Shown piece after piece: positions 36,188 to 48,662 of a stretch of DNA of 64,000 bases. The stretch spans positions 2,480,001 to 2,544,000 of the forward strand of contig CP170502.1 in NCBI GenBank assembly GCA_047947185.1. Direction: 5' to 3'. Source of the DNA: JANQJA01 sp047947185 (GTDB taxonomy: Bacteria > Pseudomonadota > Gammaproteobacteria > Pseudomonadales > Azotimanducaceae). Below the pieces are notes generated by a model. It was not told the DNA's origin, ran no database searches, and saw only the letters and a program-made list of their open reading frames with translations. The position numbers were made by a program, and so were the translations under genes. Each line of letters starts with the position of its first letter. The stretch's first letter is position 1.

Positions 36188-36853
36188 TTGGACATCACCC
36201 AATCATTTGCTGACTTTCCGCCGGCGCATGACGCATTTTTCGAAACTATTGCTTCGAGTCTCGAGGAAAGGGGCATGGTGATTCTGCCTGCGATTATGCC
36301 TGCGGAAATCACCAATTCCCTGCAGCAGGAATTGACACAACTTGGTGCCGGCGCTTTTCACAGGGCCGCAGTAGGTCGCGGCCAGGCCCAGACTGTAAAC
36401 CGGTTTGTCAGGCAGGACCGGATCTACTGGATTGATGAAGCCAGTGTTAACACCAAAGCCTGGCTTTCATGGACAGAGTCGCTTCGACAATTCCTTAACC
36501 GTCGCCTTTACCTGGGGCTCTTTTCCTTTGAGAGCCACTTCGCCGTATACGAGCCCGGCGCATTCTACAAACGCCACCTGGACGCATTTCGAGGAGAAAA
36601 GAACCGGGTGCTGTCGGTAGTCCTTTATCTCAACCAGGGATGGGCACCAGATCAGGGGGGTGAGCTTGTTATTTACGAAGACATGGATGGCACAGGGCTG
36701 AGGGTCACACCCGAATTGGGCACCCTGGTGCTTTTTCTGAGCGAGGAGTTTCCCCATGAAGTGCTGCCAGCCAATCGGCACAGGTACAGTGTCGCGGGCT
36801 GGTACAGGCTAAATACCTCAGCCGCGCTCGAGCAGATTGACCCACCACAATGA
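36188..36853 (+). CDS. 2OG-Fe(II) oxygenase
   Basis: A 221-residue protein that starts with TTG at 36188. The double-stranded beta-helix iron triad is His130-x-Asp132 (YKRHLDAF) and His190 (FPHEVLP), with Arg199 as the likely 2-oxoglutarate ligand in RHRYSVAGWYR. The SVVLYLNQGWAPDQGGELVIY segment is characteristic of prolyl-4-hydroxylase-like members. Substrate unknown. Its stop overlaps the ModA start by 4 bases. Confidence 0.9.
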   Translation: MDITQSFADFPPAHDAFFETIASSLEERGMVILPAIMPAEITNSLQQELTQLGAGAFHRAAVGRGQAQTVNRFVRQDRIYWIDEASVNTKAWLSWTESLRQFLNRRLYLGLFSFESHFAVYEPGAFYKRHLDAFRGEKNRVLSVVLYLNQGWAPDQGGELVIYEDMDGTGLRVTPELGTLVLFLSEEFPHEVLPANRHRYSVAGWYRLNTSAALEQIDPPQ

Positions 36854-37614
36854 ACCTGCGCCACAGCCTTTTTTTTCTCGCAGTACTGCTGACTGGCCCG
36901 CAAAGCCATGCGGCAGATGCGCTTGTGGCTGTCGCCACCAATTTTGCTGAAGTCATGGAACAACTGACGGAGCGCTTCAACGCCTGGAGTAGGCATCACG
37001 TCAGGTTCACCACAGGTGCCACGGGAGCGCTTTATGCACAGGTCAAGGGTGGTGCACCTTTCGACATCATCATGGCCGCAGACCAACTAAGGCCTGCACT
37101 TCTGGTAAAAGGGGAGTTGGCTGTCGCAGCCTCAAGATTTACCTATGCAACAGGGCGCCTGACACTCTGGAGCCCGGACCCCGCGCTGCTGCGGAACAAG
37201 GATCCACAGGTGTTACTGTCATCTGATGTGCGCAAGGTTGCCATTGCCAATCCAGCCGTTGCACCTTATGGCAGTGCTGCTCGCGAGGTAATCGCAGCCC
37301 TTGGCTACAGTGATGCCCTGGCAAACAAGATTGTCATGGGCGCCAACATTGGCCAGGCCCATGCGATGGTTGCTACCAGGAATGCAGATATTGGTTTTGT
37401 GGCACTGTCTTACGTACTGAGCCCCAGAAACCGGCAGGCCGGAAGCCGATGGGATGTACCCGTCGAGATGTATACCCCAATTCATCAGGATGCAGTGCTG
37501 CTGAATCGGGCCGAGACTAACGAGGCGGCGGTGGCTTTTCTTGCGTTCCTGAAATCAGAACCTGCCCTGGATATCATCAGCGCCTTCGGGTACACGGTAC
37601 CAGAAAATCGCTAA
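36850..37614 (+). CDS. modA: Molybdate ABC transporter substrate-binding protein
   Basis: A 254-residue periplasmic protein with signal peptide (NLRHSLFFLAVLLTGPQSHA). The ModA family pieces are VAVATNFAEVMEQL, VRFTTGATGALYAQVKGGAPFDIIMAAD (read in parts) and KVAIANPAVAPYGSAAREV, followed by NADIGFVALSYVL. It binds molybdate or tungstate for an ABC importer. No modB or modC follows; a terminator-bearing gap and the rrn operon come next. It overlaps the 2OG-Fe(II) oxygenase gene by 4 bases. Confidence 0.9.
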   Translation: MNLRHSLFFLAVLLTGPQSHAADALVAVATNFAEVMEQLTERFNAWSRHHVRFTTGATGALYAQVKGGAPFDIIMAADQLRPALLVKGELAVAASRFTYATGRLTLWSPDPALLRNKDPQVLLSSDVRKVAIANPAVAPYGSAAREVIAALGYSDALANKIVMGANIGQAHAMVATRNADIGFVALSYVLSPRNRQAGSRWDVPVEMYTPIHQDAVLLNRAETNEAAVAFLAFLKSEPALDIISAFGYTVPENR

Positions 37615-37701
37615 CCGGCCCGGTGGCAATTTCCTGCCCGACAGTCCAGGCGTCGCCCGATTGCCGCCTGCAATCCAGCCGGGCTTATTGTTCACACAAA
37701 C

Positions 37702-37731
37702 AAAAAAGGCCCCCGCATTCGCGGAGGCCTT
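37702..37731 (-). terminator. rrn operon terminator
   Basis: On the minus strand, just after the 5S gene, a 10-bp stem (AGGCCTCCGC...GCGGGGGCCT, one G-U pair) is followed by a run of T residues (seen as AAAAAA at 37702-37707 on the plus strand). It ends the rRNA transcript. In the plus direction the T tract is weaker, so it would serve modA less well. Confidence 0.85.
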
Positions 37732-37741
37732 TCCTGTTTAA

Positions 37742-37861
37742 ATGCCTGACAATGACCTACTCTCACACGGGGAAACCCCGCACTACCATCGGCGCTAATT
37801 GGTTTCACTTCTGAGTTCGGAATGGATTCAGGTGGTTCCCAATTGCTATTGTCGTCAGGCA
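37742..37861 (-). rRNA. rrf: 5S ribosomal RNA
   Basis: 120 bases on the minus strand, from TGCCTGACGACAATAGCAAT to ACTCTCACACG-type core and a closing TGTCAGGCAT. The loop sequence CCGAACTCAGAAGTGAAAC is the universal 5S core, and the ends pair as the helix I stem. Confidence 0.97.
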
Positions 37862-38334
37862 AACTGTTGCGCCAGCAACGCCCTGAGTGAGCATAGCGAG
37901 TCGAAGGATCTTTTCTCCGCACGCTACCTCCAGACGAGGTGGCCTTGATCGTTTACCGGGATCCCTCCACTTCGCGCCAGGGCGCTCCGGTCGGGATGAC
38001 AGTAAAAAAAAGGGAAGGTGATAAAAGTCTGGCCAACATCCACATTGTAATTACTTCAACATAACATCCGTACATATAACCTTGCTGCGTCATCCTGTCA
38101 GGGACTCCAAACCAGAATCGTGCTGGTTTCTGGACTGAGATCCTTCGGCTTCGCGGCTATCGCCGCTTCGCTCAGGGACTCCAAACCAGAATCGTGCTGG
38201 TTTCTGGACTGAGATCCTTCGGCTCTCTGATCCAGGAACTTGCTAGCTTCTGGATTGAGATCCTTCGGCTACGCGGCTATCGCCGCTTCGCTCAGGATTT
38301 CGCAAATTTGCGTTGCAAATTTGCTCAAGTTATA
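37862..38334 (-). other. 23S-5S spacer
   Basis: A 473-base spacer, much longer than typical. It holds the direct repeats at 38098-38291 and a REP-like GAGCATAGCGAGTCGAAGGA motif at 37892-37911. No tRNA or open frame looks real here. Confidence 0.7.
38098..38291. repeat. Three near-identical direct repeats in the 23S-5S spacer
   Basis: Unit 1 is 38098-38171, unit 2 starts at 38172 and repeats the first 53 bases exactly (TCAGGGACTCCAAACCAGAA and on, ending CCTTCGGCT), and a third, diverged unit follows at 38225-38291. The first and third units end with a GCGGCTATCGCCGC palindrome and CGCTTCGC. The repeats recall REP-type elements. They are close-spaced with no CRISPR-like spacers. Confidence 0.75.

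Positions 38335-38342
<8 letters not shown>
38325..38342 (-). repeat. 23S processing stem, 3' arm
   Basis: The plus-strand sequence CAAGTTATATGGTCAAGC here is the exact reverse complement of 41246-41263. The two arms pair in the transcript to bracket 23S, the usual RNase III substrate. Confidence 0.85.
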
Positions 38343-41245
<2,903 letters not shown>

Positions 41246-41253
<8 letters not shown>

Positions 41254-41263
41254 ATATAACTTG
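41246..41263 (-). repeat. 23S processing stem, 5' arm
   Basis: GCTTGACCATATAACTTG on the plus strand, reverse complement of the 3' arm near 38325-38342. It defines the RNase III stem around 23S. Confidence 0.85.
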
Positions 41264-41936
41264 AACAAACTTGAGCGGCTTGCTATTCAGCAAGCCGCGA
41301 AATCCCGACCAAAGCGGAGGGATCTCTTGCCTTACTGATAACAGTACGCTTACGTTCATCCAGGCCTATGTTCGCCGGATATTACGCTTGAATAATTACA
41401 ACAAATTTTCTGTTCTCTTTAGAGTGCAGACTACCGTGCGTTTGAGTTCACAACAGCCCACAAGAGAACAATCTCATTTGCGGATGTCTTTACAGACTTG
41501 ATTCTTTCCTGGTCTTAAACCGACCCTAACGACACCGATGAGTCCTCAGATAGAGGTCCCTCGACAAACCCCTTCGACTACGCACCACTGGTGCTTCGCT
41601 CAGGGCAGCGCTCATGCGCTGGCTCGGGACGATTTTTTCGCAGAAAAAAATCGCTTTATCACTTTCCACATTTTTAAAGAGCAACTGCCAGGGCTTCTGG
41701 CAGGACACCCCCTGCGTTTTTGCTGGAGGTGTTCCCTTCAGCAACTTTGCTGAAGGCTCTTGGTGCAGGCACCAGAACTCAGAAGACTTACAACGAGTAC
41801 ATCTTGATCTCGTCCCGCATACAACACAGCCTGCGTTAAAGTCTTCTGAATTCTGAGGTCTGCGACCTCTGGCCGCGATAAACGCGACCTGGAAACATGC
41901 AATAGGAGTAGGTACTTGCCGATGGATACTTTAGGT
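41254..41936 (-). other. 16S-23S spacer without tRNA genes
   Basis: A 683-base spacer. I looked for the tRNA-Ile and tRNA-Ala genes that normally sit here and found no anticodon arm or T-loop (no TTCGA/TTCAA context). A boxA site (41671-41683) and a REP-like segment (41574-41606, CTTCGACTACGCACCACTGG then TGCTTCGCTCAGG) are present. A 12-base direct repeat flanks 41780 and 41840 (CAGAAGACTTAC / AGTCTTCTGAAT are mutually inverted). Confidence 0.75.
41671..41683 (-). promoter_or_regulatory. boxA antitermination site in the 16S-23S spacer
   Basis: Minus strand TGCTCTTTAAAAA, a near-consensus boxA (E. coli TGCTCTTTAACA). NusB-S10 binding here keeps RNA polymerase going through 23S. Confidence 0.75.
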
Positions 41937-43474
<1,538 letters not shown>

Positions 43475-43791
43475 AAGATTATATCTCCGGTTCCCCTTGT
43501 TACGCGCTTTTGGCGCTCCCTCAGTTCCCCGTTGCAGTTTAAGACTGCAAATCTGATCACACACGAGTCTTCATCTTCCCGATCCCTGCTTGCGCAGTTC
43601 CTGGTTACGATGCCTATATGTCCGAAGACACGCCTCGCATGGCCCAGCCTCACAAAATTACCGTTATTTAGTAAGTATCACTCAATAAATTGTTGGTAAC
43701 TTGTTGGTCATGTCTTGCTTACGCAAAGTCTGACCGAGCTGGATATTTTTTGGTATCCAATCAAACAAGTACCCACACCTATTGCATGTTT

Positions 43792-43808
43792 CCAAATTTT
43801 TAAAGAAC
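43792..43808 (-). promoter_or_regulatory. rrn leader boxA
   Basis: Minus strand GTTCTTTAAAAATTTGG matches the leader boxA pattern, about 320 bases before the 16S gene. The spacer carries a second copy. Confidence 0.7.
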
Positions 43809-44002
43809 TTTGTCGGATCCCTCAACTTGCTTTTCAGCGCGAGAGGCCCCTCGCTGATTGTTACTTTTCAGCGGGTGCCAGTCTGTTTTGGGTCTCAACG
43901 ACGGATTCGGAGTTTGTCCGAACCTTTCGAGCCAGCATGACTTGATTTCTAATTCTCAGTCTTTTTTCCGGCTCAACCTGATCTCGTCAATCAGGGAGGT
44001 GC

Positions 44003-44055
44003 ATTATACGTTCGTTTGTATCTTATGCAACCCTTATCACGCGAATTTTGACAAA
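44003..44055 (-). promoter_or_regulatory. rrn P1 promoter
   Basis: Minus strand: TTGCAT (-35, 44030-44025), 16-base spacing, perfect TATAAT (-10, 44008-44003), then a GC-rich discriminator GCACCTCCC. The 16-base spacing and GC discriminator are typical of stringently controlled rrn P1 promoters, and an AT tract (TTTTTGTCAAAATT) just upstream fits an UP element. Confidence 0.75.
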
Positions 44056-44168
44056 AAGTCCTGTTGAATTTCCTGTCAAAAAAGATCCCTTGGGACCCCC
44101 GCATGAGCGAGCGCGCACTTTACCAGAAAACCTTTGCTTGGCAAGCGTTTTGCCAAAAAAATTTGACC

Positions 44169-45005
44169 TTATTCAGCAGATTGTCGGCTTCGGCGCCTGA
44201 TGAGGGCCTGGACGGGTCCTGTTGCGGCATAGATGATGCCTGTTAACAGCAACACGCCCGGCGGATAGGTAAAAATAAGCGCGAACAGCAGGATAACCGC
44301 GAGCATATAGAAAAAGGGAACACGGCCTTTAAGGTTCAGGTGTTTTGGGCTGTAGTAGCGTATGCCGCTGACCATCAACAGCGCCAACACAACCGTTACC
44401 ACAGCCATGGGGATGGCGAGTTCAATACCCGCGGTTGCGTCAACATTATCAACCCACACCCACACCAGCGTTGCCAGGGTACCCGCTGCTGCCGGACTGG
44501 CCAGTCCGGTAAACACCTTGTTATCCGGCTGGGTGTTAAATCGTGCCAGCCGCAGGGCGGCACACGCCATATAAAGGAAGGCCACTGTCCAGCCCAGTTT
44601 TGCCAGGTCCGAGAGTGCAAAGCTGAACATCAGAACCGCGGGCGCAACGCCAAATGCCACCAGGTCTGACAGGCTGTCGTACTGTATCCCGAACTCGCTT
44701 TGCGTATTGGTCATGCGGGCAATTCGGCCATCCATTGCATCCAGAAAACCCGCAATCACAATGGCGATTGCCGCATTCTCGAGCGCACCGCTCATGGCAG
44801 AGATAATGGCGTAAAAACCGGAGAACAAAGCGCCCGTGGTAATCAGGTTAGGCAGAAGATAAATACCCCGGCGGATCCCGACACGTTCTTCATGGACATC
44901 GCTGGTATCGCTTTCGAAGAGATGAGACATGACCGTGCCGGGTTCAGTTGCCGGATCGGATTCCTGCCCACCAGCGTCTGAACCCTCGCCTTTCTGCTCT
45001 GCCAT
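44169..45005 (-). CDS. pssA: CDP-diacylglycerol-serine O-phosphatidyltransferase
   Basis: A roughly 278-residue membrane enzyme that makes phosphatidylserine, the precursor of phosphatidylethanolamine. The CDP-alcohol phosphotransferase motif is read as FLDAMDGRIARMTNTQSEFG then YDSLSDLVAFGVAP, i.e. D-G-x2-A-R-x8-G-x3-D-x3-D. About seven hydrophobic helices follow. ATG at 45005 is favoured by GGGAG 6 bases upstream; an upstream ATG at 45029 is also possible. The N-terminal ~45 residues are acidic and disordered. It lies 35 bp after ilvH on the same strand. Confidence 0.95.
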   Translation of the reverse strand: MAEQKGEGSDAGGQESDPATEPGTVMSHLFESDTSDVHEERVGIRRGIYLLPNLITTGALFSGFYAIISAMSGALENAAIAIVIAGFLDAMDGRIARMTNTQSEFGIQYDSLSDLVAFGVAPAVLMFSFALSDLAKLGWTVAFLYMACAALRLARFNTQPDNKVFTGLASPAAAGTLATLVWVWVDNVDATAGIELAIPMAVVTVVLALLMVSGIRYYSPKHLNLKGRVPFFYMLAVILLFALIFTYPPGVLLLTGIIYAATGPVQALIRRRSRQSAE

Positions 45006-45040
45006 CACCTGCTCCCGGCTGAATTTCATCCCATGCTAAC

Positions 45041-45535
45041 CTAAATAGACAGGACTTTTTCCCCTCGAGAAAGTCCCGAAACACCTGAGCGAACGACCTC
45101 CAGCACAACCGATTCAGACATGGACCTCAAGAATGCGTCAAGCTTGCCCGAGGTTCCCGCAAGCTGGATGGTATAGGAGTTGGGCGTTACGTCCACAATC
45201 TGACCGCGGAAGATGTCAGCCGTTCGCTTGATCTCGGCGCGCTGTGTACCCGTGGCCTTGACCTTAATCAGCATCAACTCACGCTCGATGTGCTCACCGT
45301 CGGTGAGGTCCACGAGCTTGACGACCTCAATCAGCTTGTTCAGCTGCTTGGTAATCTGTTCCACCTGTGAGTCAGATGCTGAGGTTGTAAGCGTCAGCCG
45401 TGACAGGGTTGCATCTTCGGTGGGCGCAACGGTCAAGGTTTCGATGTTGTAGTTCCGCTGGGCAAACAGGCCAATAACGCGCGACAGCGCCCCTGCCTCA
45501 TTTTCCATAAGTACGCTGATAATTCGTCGGATCAC
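45041..45535 (-). CDS. ilvH: Acetolactate synthase small subunit
   Basis: A 164-residue regulatory subunit. The GTG start at 45535 overlaps the ilvI stop (GTGA) and gives VIRRIISVLMENEAGALSRV, matching IlvH N-termini; an ATG at 45559 would overlap ilvI by 28 bases. The ACT domain covers about 1-75 and the C-terminal domain reads FRGQIVDVTPNSYTIQLAGT. It confers valine feedback on the large subunit. Confidence 0.96.
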   Translation of the reverse strand: MIRRIISVLMENEAGALSRVIGLFAQRNYNIETLTVAPTEDATLSRLTLTTSASDSQVEQITKQLNKLIEVVKLVDLTDGEHIERELMLIKVKATGTQRAEIKRTADIFRGQIVDVTPNSYTIQLAGTSGKLDAFLRSMSESVVLEVVRSGVSGLSRGEKVLSI

Positions 45536-47268
45536 GTTCTGACCCCCTTCTTGAGCCACATATCACGCATGGCCCCATTGGGTGCCACCAGCATCGGGTA
45601 AACGTGTTCCTTTGGATCAACCATGACATCAACAAACACCAGCCGATTACGCATGCCAAATGCCTCTTCCATAACGGGATCAAGATCATCCGGGTCCTCG
45701 ACCTTGAAGCCCACATGCCCATAGGCTTCAACCAGCTTCACAAAATCCGGCAGGGAATCCATGTAGGAATGCGAGTGTCGGCCCTCGTACTGCATGTCCT
45801 GCCACTGCTTCACCATACCCAGCGCACGATTGTTGATGTTGACAATTTTCACCGGCAGCCCGTATTGGGCGCAGGTTGAGAGTTCCTGGATATTCATCTG
45901 GATACTACCTTCACCGGTGATACAGATTACCAGCTCATCCGGAAACGCCATCTGCACACCCATCGCAGACGGAAGACCAAAACCCATGGTGCCCAGGCCA
46001 CCCGAGTTGATCCAGCGGCGTGGCTTGTCAAACGGATAATACTGCGCGGCAAACATCTGGTGCTGGCCCACATCCGAGGTCACATAAGCATCCCCCTTGC
46101 TGGCGCGATAGGCGGCCTGCACAACCTGCTGCGGTTTAATGATCCGCTCGCCTTCTTCAATCTCGACCTTGAGACAGTCCTGTTTTCGCCAACCCTCGAT
46201 CTGCGCCCACCACTCCTTGAGCCGGCTGGCCTGCGTCTTCGTCCGGTCTTCAATTCGCTCCAGCACCAGTTCGTGCATTTCAGCCAGTACGGTGTTGACC
46301 GGCCCGACAATCGGCACATCAGCCACGACGTTCTTGGAGATAGAAGCCGGGTCCACATCAATATGAATAATCCTGGCGTAAGGACAGAATTTGGAAATCG
46401 TATTGGTCACCCTGTCATCGAAGCGGGCACCCACGGCAAGCAGCAGATCACAGTGGTGCATCGCCATGTTCGCTTCGTAGGTCCCATGCATACCCAGCAT
46501 GCCCAGGAACTGCTTGTCAGTGCCTGGGTAGGCACCCAGCCCCATCAGCGTATTGGTGATAGGGAAACCCAGTGTTCGTGTCAATCGGGTCAGCAGTTCA
46601 GAACCTTCTCCCTGAATGACGCCGCCCCCGGTATAAATCATGGGGCGCTCGGCCTCAAACAGCATGGATACAGCCTTCTTGATTTGCCCGGTATGACCTT
46701 TCACGGCAGGGCTGTAGGATCGAAGTGCCAGGCTCTTGGGGTATTCAAACGGAAACTGATCCGTCGGATTGGTAATATCCTTGGGAATGTCCACAACAAC
46801 AGGACCCGGACGACCTGATGTGGCGATATAAAACGCCTTTTTCATCGCCGCCGGGATTTCGTCCGCGCTTCGCAACAGGAAACTGTGTTTAACAATGGGC
46901 CGCGAGATCCCGACCATGTCCGTTTCCTGGAACGAGTCGGTCCCGATCAGGTGAGATTGCACCTGGCCGGAAATCACGACCATGGGGATGGAATCCATAT
47001 AAGCTGTTGCGATGCCGGTAATGGCATTTGTTGCCCCCGGCCCGGAGGTGACAAGTACAACACCCGGCCGCCCGGTCGCCCGCGCATAGCCGTCAGCCAT
47101 GTGCGTTGCTGCCTGTTCATGCCTGACCAGGATATGCTGCACGCGGTTTTGCCTGAACAGTGCGTCATAAATATGCAGCACCGCGCCACCAGGATACCCA
47201 AAAACGTACTCGACACCTTCTTCCTGCAGACTGCGGATCACCATGTCACCGCCAGATAGCATTTCCAC
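45532..47268 (-). CDS. ilvI: Acetolactate synthase large subunit
   Basis: A 578-residue ThDP-dependent enzyme that starts branched-chain amino acid synthesis by joining two pyruvates, or pyruvate and 2-oxobutyrate. The catalytic Glu is in ILVRHEQAATHMADGYARAT, and the ThDP motif near 450 reads GEGSIQMNIQEL...VNINN, with Glu in place of the usual Asp of GDG. Related gammaproteobacterial enzymes use this GEG form as I recall. It is followed by ilvH (4-base overlap), and ilvC is absent downstream. Confidence 0.97.
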   Translation of the reverse strand: MEMLSGGDMVIRSLQEEGVEYVFGYPGGAVLHIYDALFRQNRVQHILVRHEQAATHMADGYARATGRPGVVLVTSGPGATNAITGIATAYMDSIPMVVISGQVQSHLIGTDSFQETDMVGISRPIVKHSFLLRSADEIPAAMKKAFYIATSGRPGPVVVDIPKDITNPTDQFPFEYPKSLALRSYSPAVKGHTGQIKKAVSMLFEAERPMIYTGGGVIQGEGSELLTRLTRTLGFPITNTLMGLGAYPGTDKQFLGMLGMHGTYEANMAMHHCDLLLAVGARFDDRVTNTISKFCPYARIIHIDVDPASISKNVVADVPIVGPVNTVLAEMHELVLERIEDRTKTQASRLKEWWAQIEGWRKQDCLKVEIEEGERIIKPQQVVQAAYRASKGDAYVTSDVGQHQMFAAQYYPFDKPRRWINSGGLGTMGFGLPSAMGVQMAFPDELVICITGEGSIQMNIQELSTCAQYGLPVKIVNINNRALGMVKQWQDMQYEGRHSHSYMDSLPDFVKLVEAYGHVGFKVEDPDDLDPVMEEAFGMRNRLVFVDVMVDPKEHVYPMLVAPNGAMRDMWLKKGVRT

Positions 47269-47478
47269 CCTGATTCCCCTGAAACTTTTGATGCTTGCCC
47301 GAGGTCAGAAAGACTGCGGGGCGGGCATTCTCGGTGAATTTTCCAGAGGCGTCAACGTTCATCAGCAAGGGTTGGAGCGCGCTTTCATCCCCGGAAATCT
47401 ACCGTTTACCGTCGCTGGTCGAAAATTGACTGGCTTTGGAGTAATATCGGCAAAACTGCAATGGTTGCGAAGACTTAC

Positions 47479-47982
47479 ATGAGAAAGCTGAGCCTGTTCC
47501 TCGCCACGCTGTTGTTTACGTTTCCGGCAACCAGCGCCGAGTATTACGTCTGGGTGGACGAAAATGGTGTTACCAACTACTCGGAACGCAGTCCCCAGGG
47601 CTATGAAGCCCAGTTTGTCGGGCGGAGTCACCGATTTGGCGAGCGGGTACCTGTGCCCGGAGAAGAAGACTACCCGGGTTCGAGACCGGGTTCACAGCCG
47701 CCGGCAGAGCCCGTCGCATCAGCGTCTTCAGGCGAATCCGCCGGATCAACCGACCCGGACTCCCTGATTGATGAACAGCGTGCTGACATTGCTGCGCAGA
47801 TAGCGGAAACCAAACGGGCGAACTGTGAGATCGGCAAGCGCAATCTGGCGCAACTGGAGGCATTTGCGCGGGTTCGTGTGAAAGATGCAAACGGTCAGGA
47901 AAGGGTGCTGACCGAAGAGGAACATCAACAACAGATTCAGGACGCGCGTCAGCTCATCAGCGAAAACTGTGTCGGCGGTTAG
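47479..47982 (+). CDS. DUF4124 domain exported protein
   Basis: A 168-residue protein with signal peptide (RKLSLFLATLLFTFPATS). The mature start AEYYVWVDENGVTNYSERSP is the DUF4124 signature, a short envelope-associated domain. A Pro/Ser-rich linker (about 60-100) leads to a helical tail with IAAQIAETKRANCEIGKRNL. Role unknown. ATG at 47479 leaves out six residues of the longer frame because they precede the signal peptide. It is divergent from ilvI. Confidence 0.78.
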   Translation: MRKLSLFLATLLFTFPATSAEYYVWVDENGVTNYSERSPQGYEAQFVGRSHRFGERVPVPGEEDYPGSRPGSQPPAEPVASASSGESAGSTDPDSLIDEQRADIAAQIAETKRANCEIGKRNLAQLEAFARVRVKDANGQERVLTEEEHQQQIQDARQLISENCVGG

Positions 47983-48662
47983 CCGGGACCTGGCTCCCGC
48001 CAGATCAGTGCGGCGAACCTCGCCTCGGCTCCGTTCTCCCGGTGAGAATAAAACCGCTGGTCGCACCAGGTGCAGATTCCACCACCACAAATTTTGCTTA
48101 CCCCCGACCGTTGCAACTGCTCACGTGCTACCGAACACAGGTCCATGTGCCAGTGCACAGCGTCCCTGCCCCGGGTAAATCCGGTCTGACTCTCAAATGA
48201 ATCGCGCACCGGGGCATCCACTTCATAGTGACAGGGACCTATTGCGGGGCCCAGCCATGCAGTAATTCGTCCCGATTCGATACGCGCCAGGGTTTTGTCA
48301 ATAATGCCTGCTGCGAGCCCGCGCCAACCGGCATGAACAACAGCAATCTCGCCATATTCCGACGCCAACAGGATCGGCAGGCAATCTGCAACCAGCACAA
48401 CAAGTGGCAACCCCACCTCTGCTGAACAGGCAGCGTCCGCTCTTGGGGTCAGCAGGGTATCCCCGGATGCAATGTGGACGTCGGTGCCGTGCACCTGTTC
48501 CAGCCAGACCGGTTCGCGCGGCAATGACAAGCTGCTGGTCAATCGGGCACGGTTTTGCAGGGCCAGCCCCGGGTCACCAACATGGGTTGCCAGGTTACCT
48601 TCTGCCCGTGTCGTCACCAGCGCCCTGATATCGGGCCTTACCGGCCAGTCCGGAACAATCAT
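47979..48662 (-). CDS. pgeF: Peptidoglycan editing factor PgeF (multicopper polyphenol oxidase fold)
   Basis: A 227-residue YfiH-family protein. The metal-binding His and Cys are in EIAVVHAGWRGLAAGIID, LVADCLPIL and AWLGPAIGPCHYEVD, and the tail has CGGGICTWCDQRFYSHR. In E. coli PgeF removes misincorporated serine from peptidoglycan precursors. It overlaps rluD by 4 bases; the set rluD-pgeF divergent from bamD is conserved in gammaproteobacteria. Confidence 0.95.
   Translation of the reverse strand: MIVPDWPVRPDIRALVTTRAEGNLATHVGDPGLALQNRARLTSSLSLPREPVWLEQVHGTDVHIASGDTLLTPRADAACSAEVGLPLVVLVADCLPILLASEYGEIAVVHAGWRGLAAGIIDKTLARIESGRITAWLGPAIGPCHYEVDAPVRDSFESQTGFTRGRDAVHWHMDLCSVAREQLQRSGVSKICGGGICTWCDQRFYSHRENGAEARFAALIWREPGPG

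Larger units (their letters stand above)
43475..44168 (-). other. rrn leader and promoter region
   Basis: The 694 bases between pssA and 16S contain the P1 promoter (44003-44030) and the leader boxA (43792-43808), both on the minus strand. No protein gene is convincing here. The hairpin at 44140-44158 has no T run. Confidence 0.7.

Noticed and set aside
38098..38291. Direct repeats as a CRISPR array
   Set aside because: Only two or three copies, units directly adjoining without unique spacers of constant length, and no cas genes.
41254..41936. tRNA-Ile or tRNA-Ala in the rRNA spacer
   Set aside because: No T-loop, anticodon arm or acceptor sequence was found on reading either strand.
44140..44158. 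Hairpin TTGGCAAGCGTTTTGCCAA after pssA as a terminator
   Set aside because: A stem is present but no T run follows in the pssA direction.
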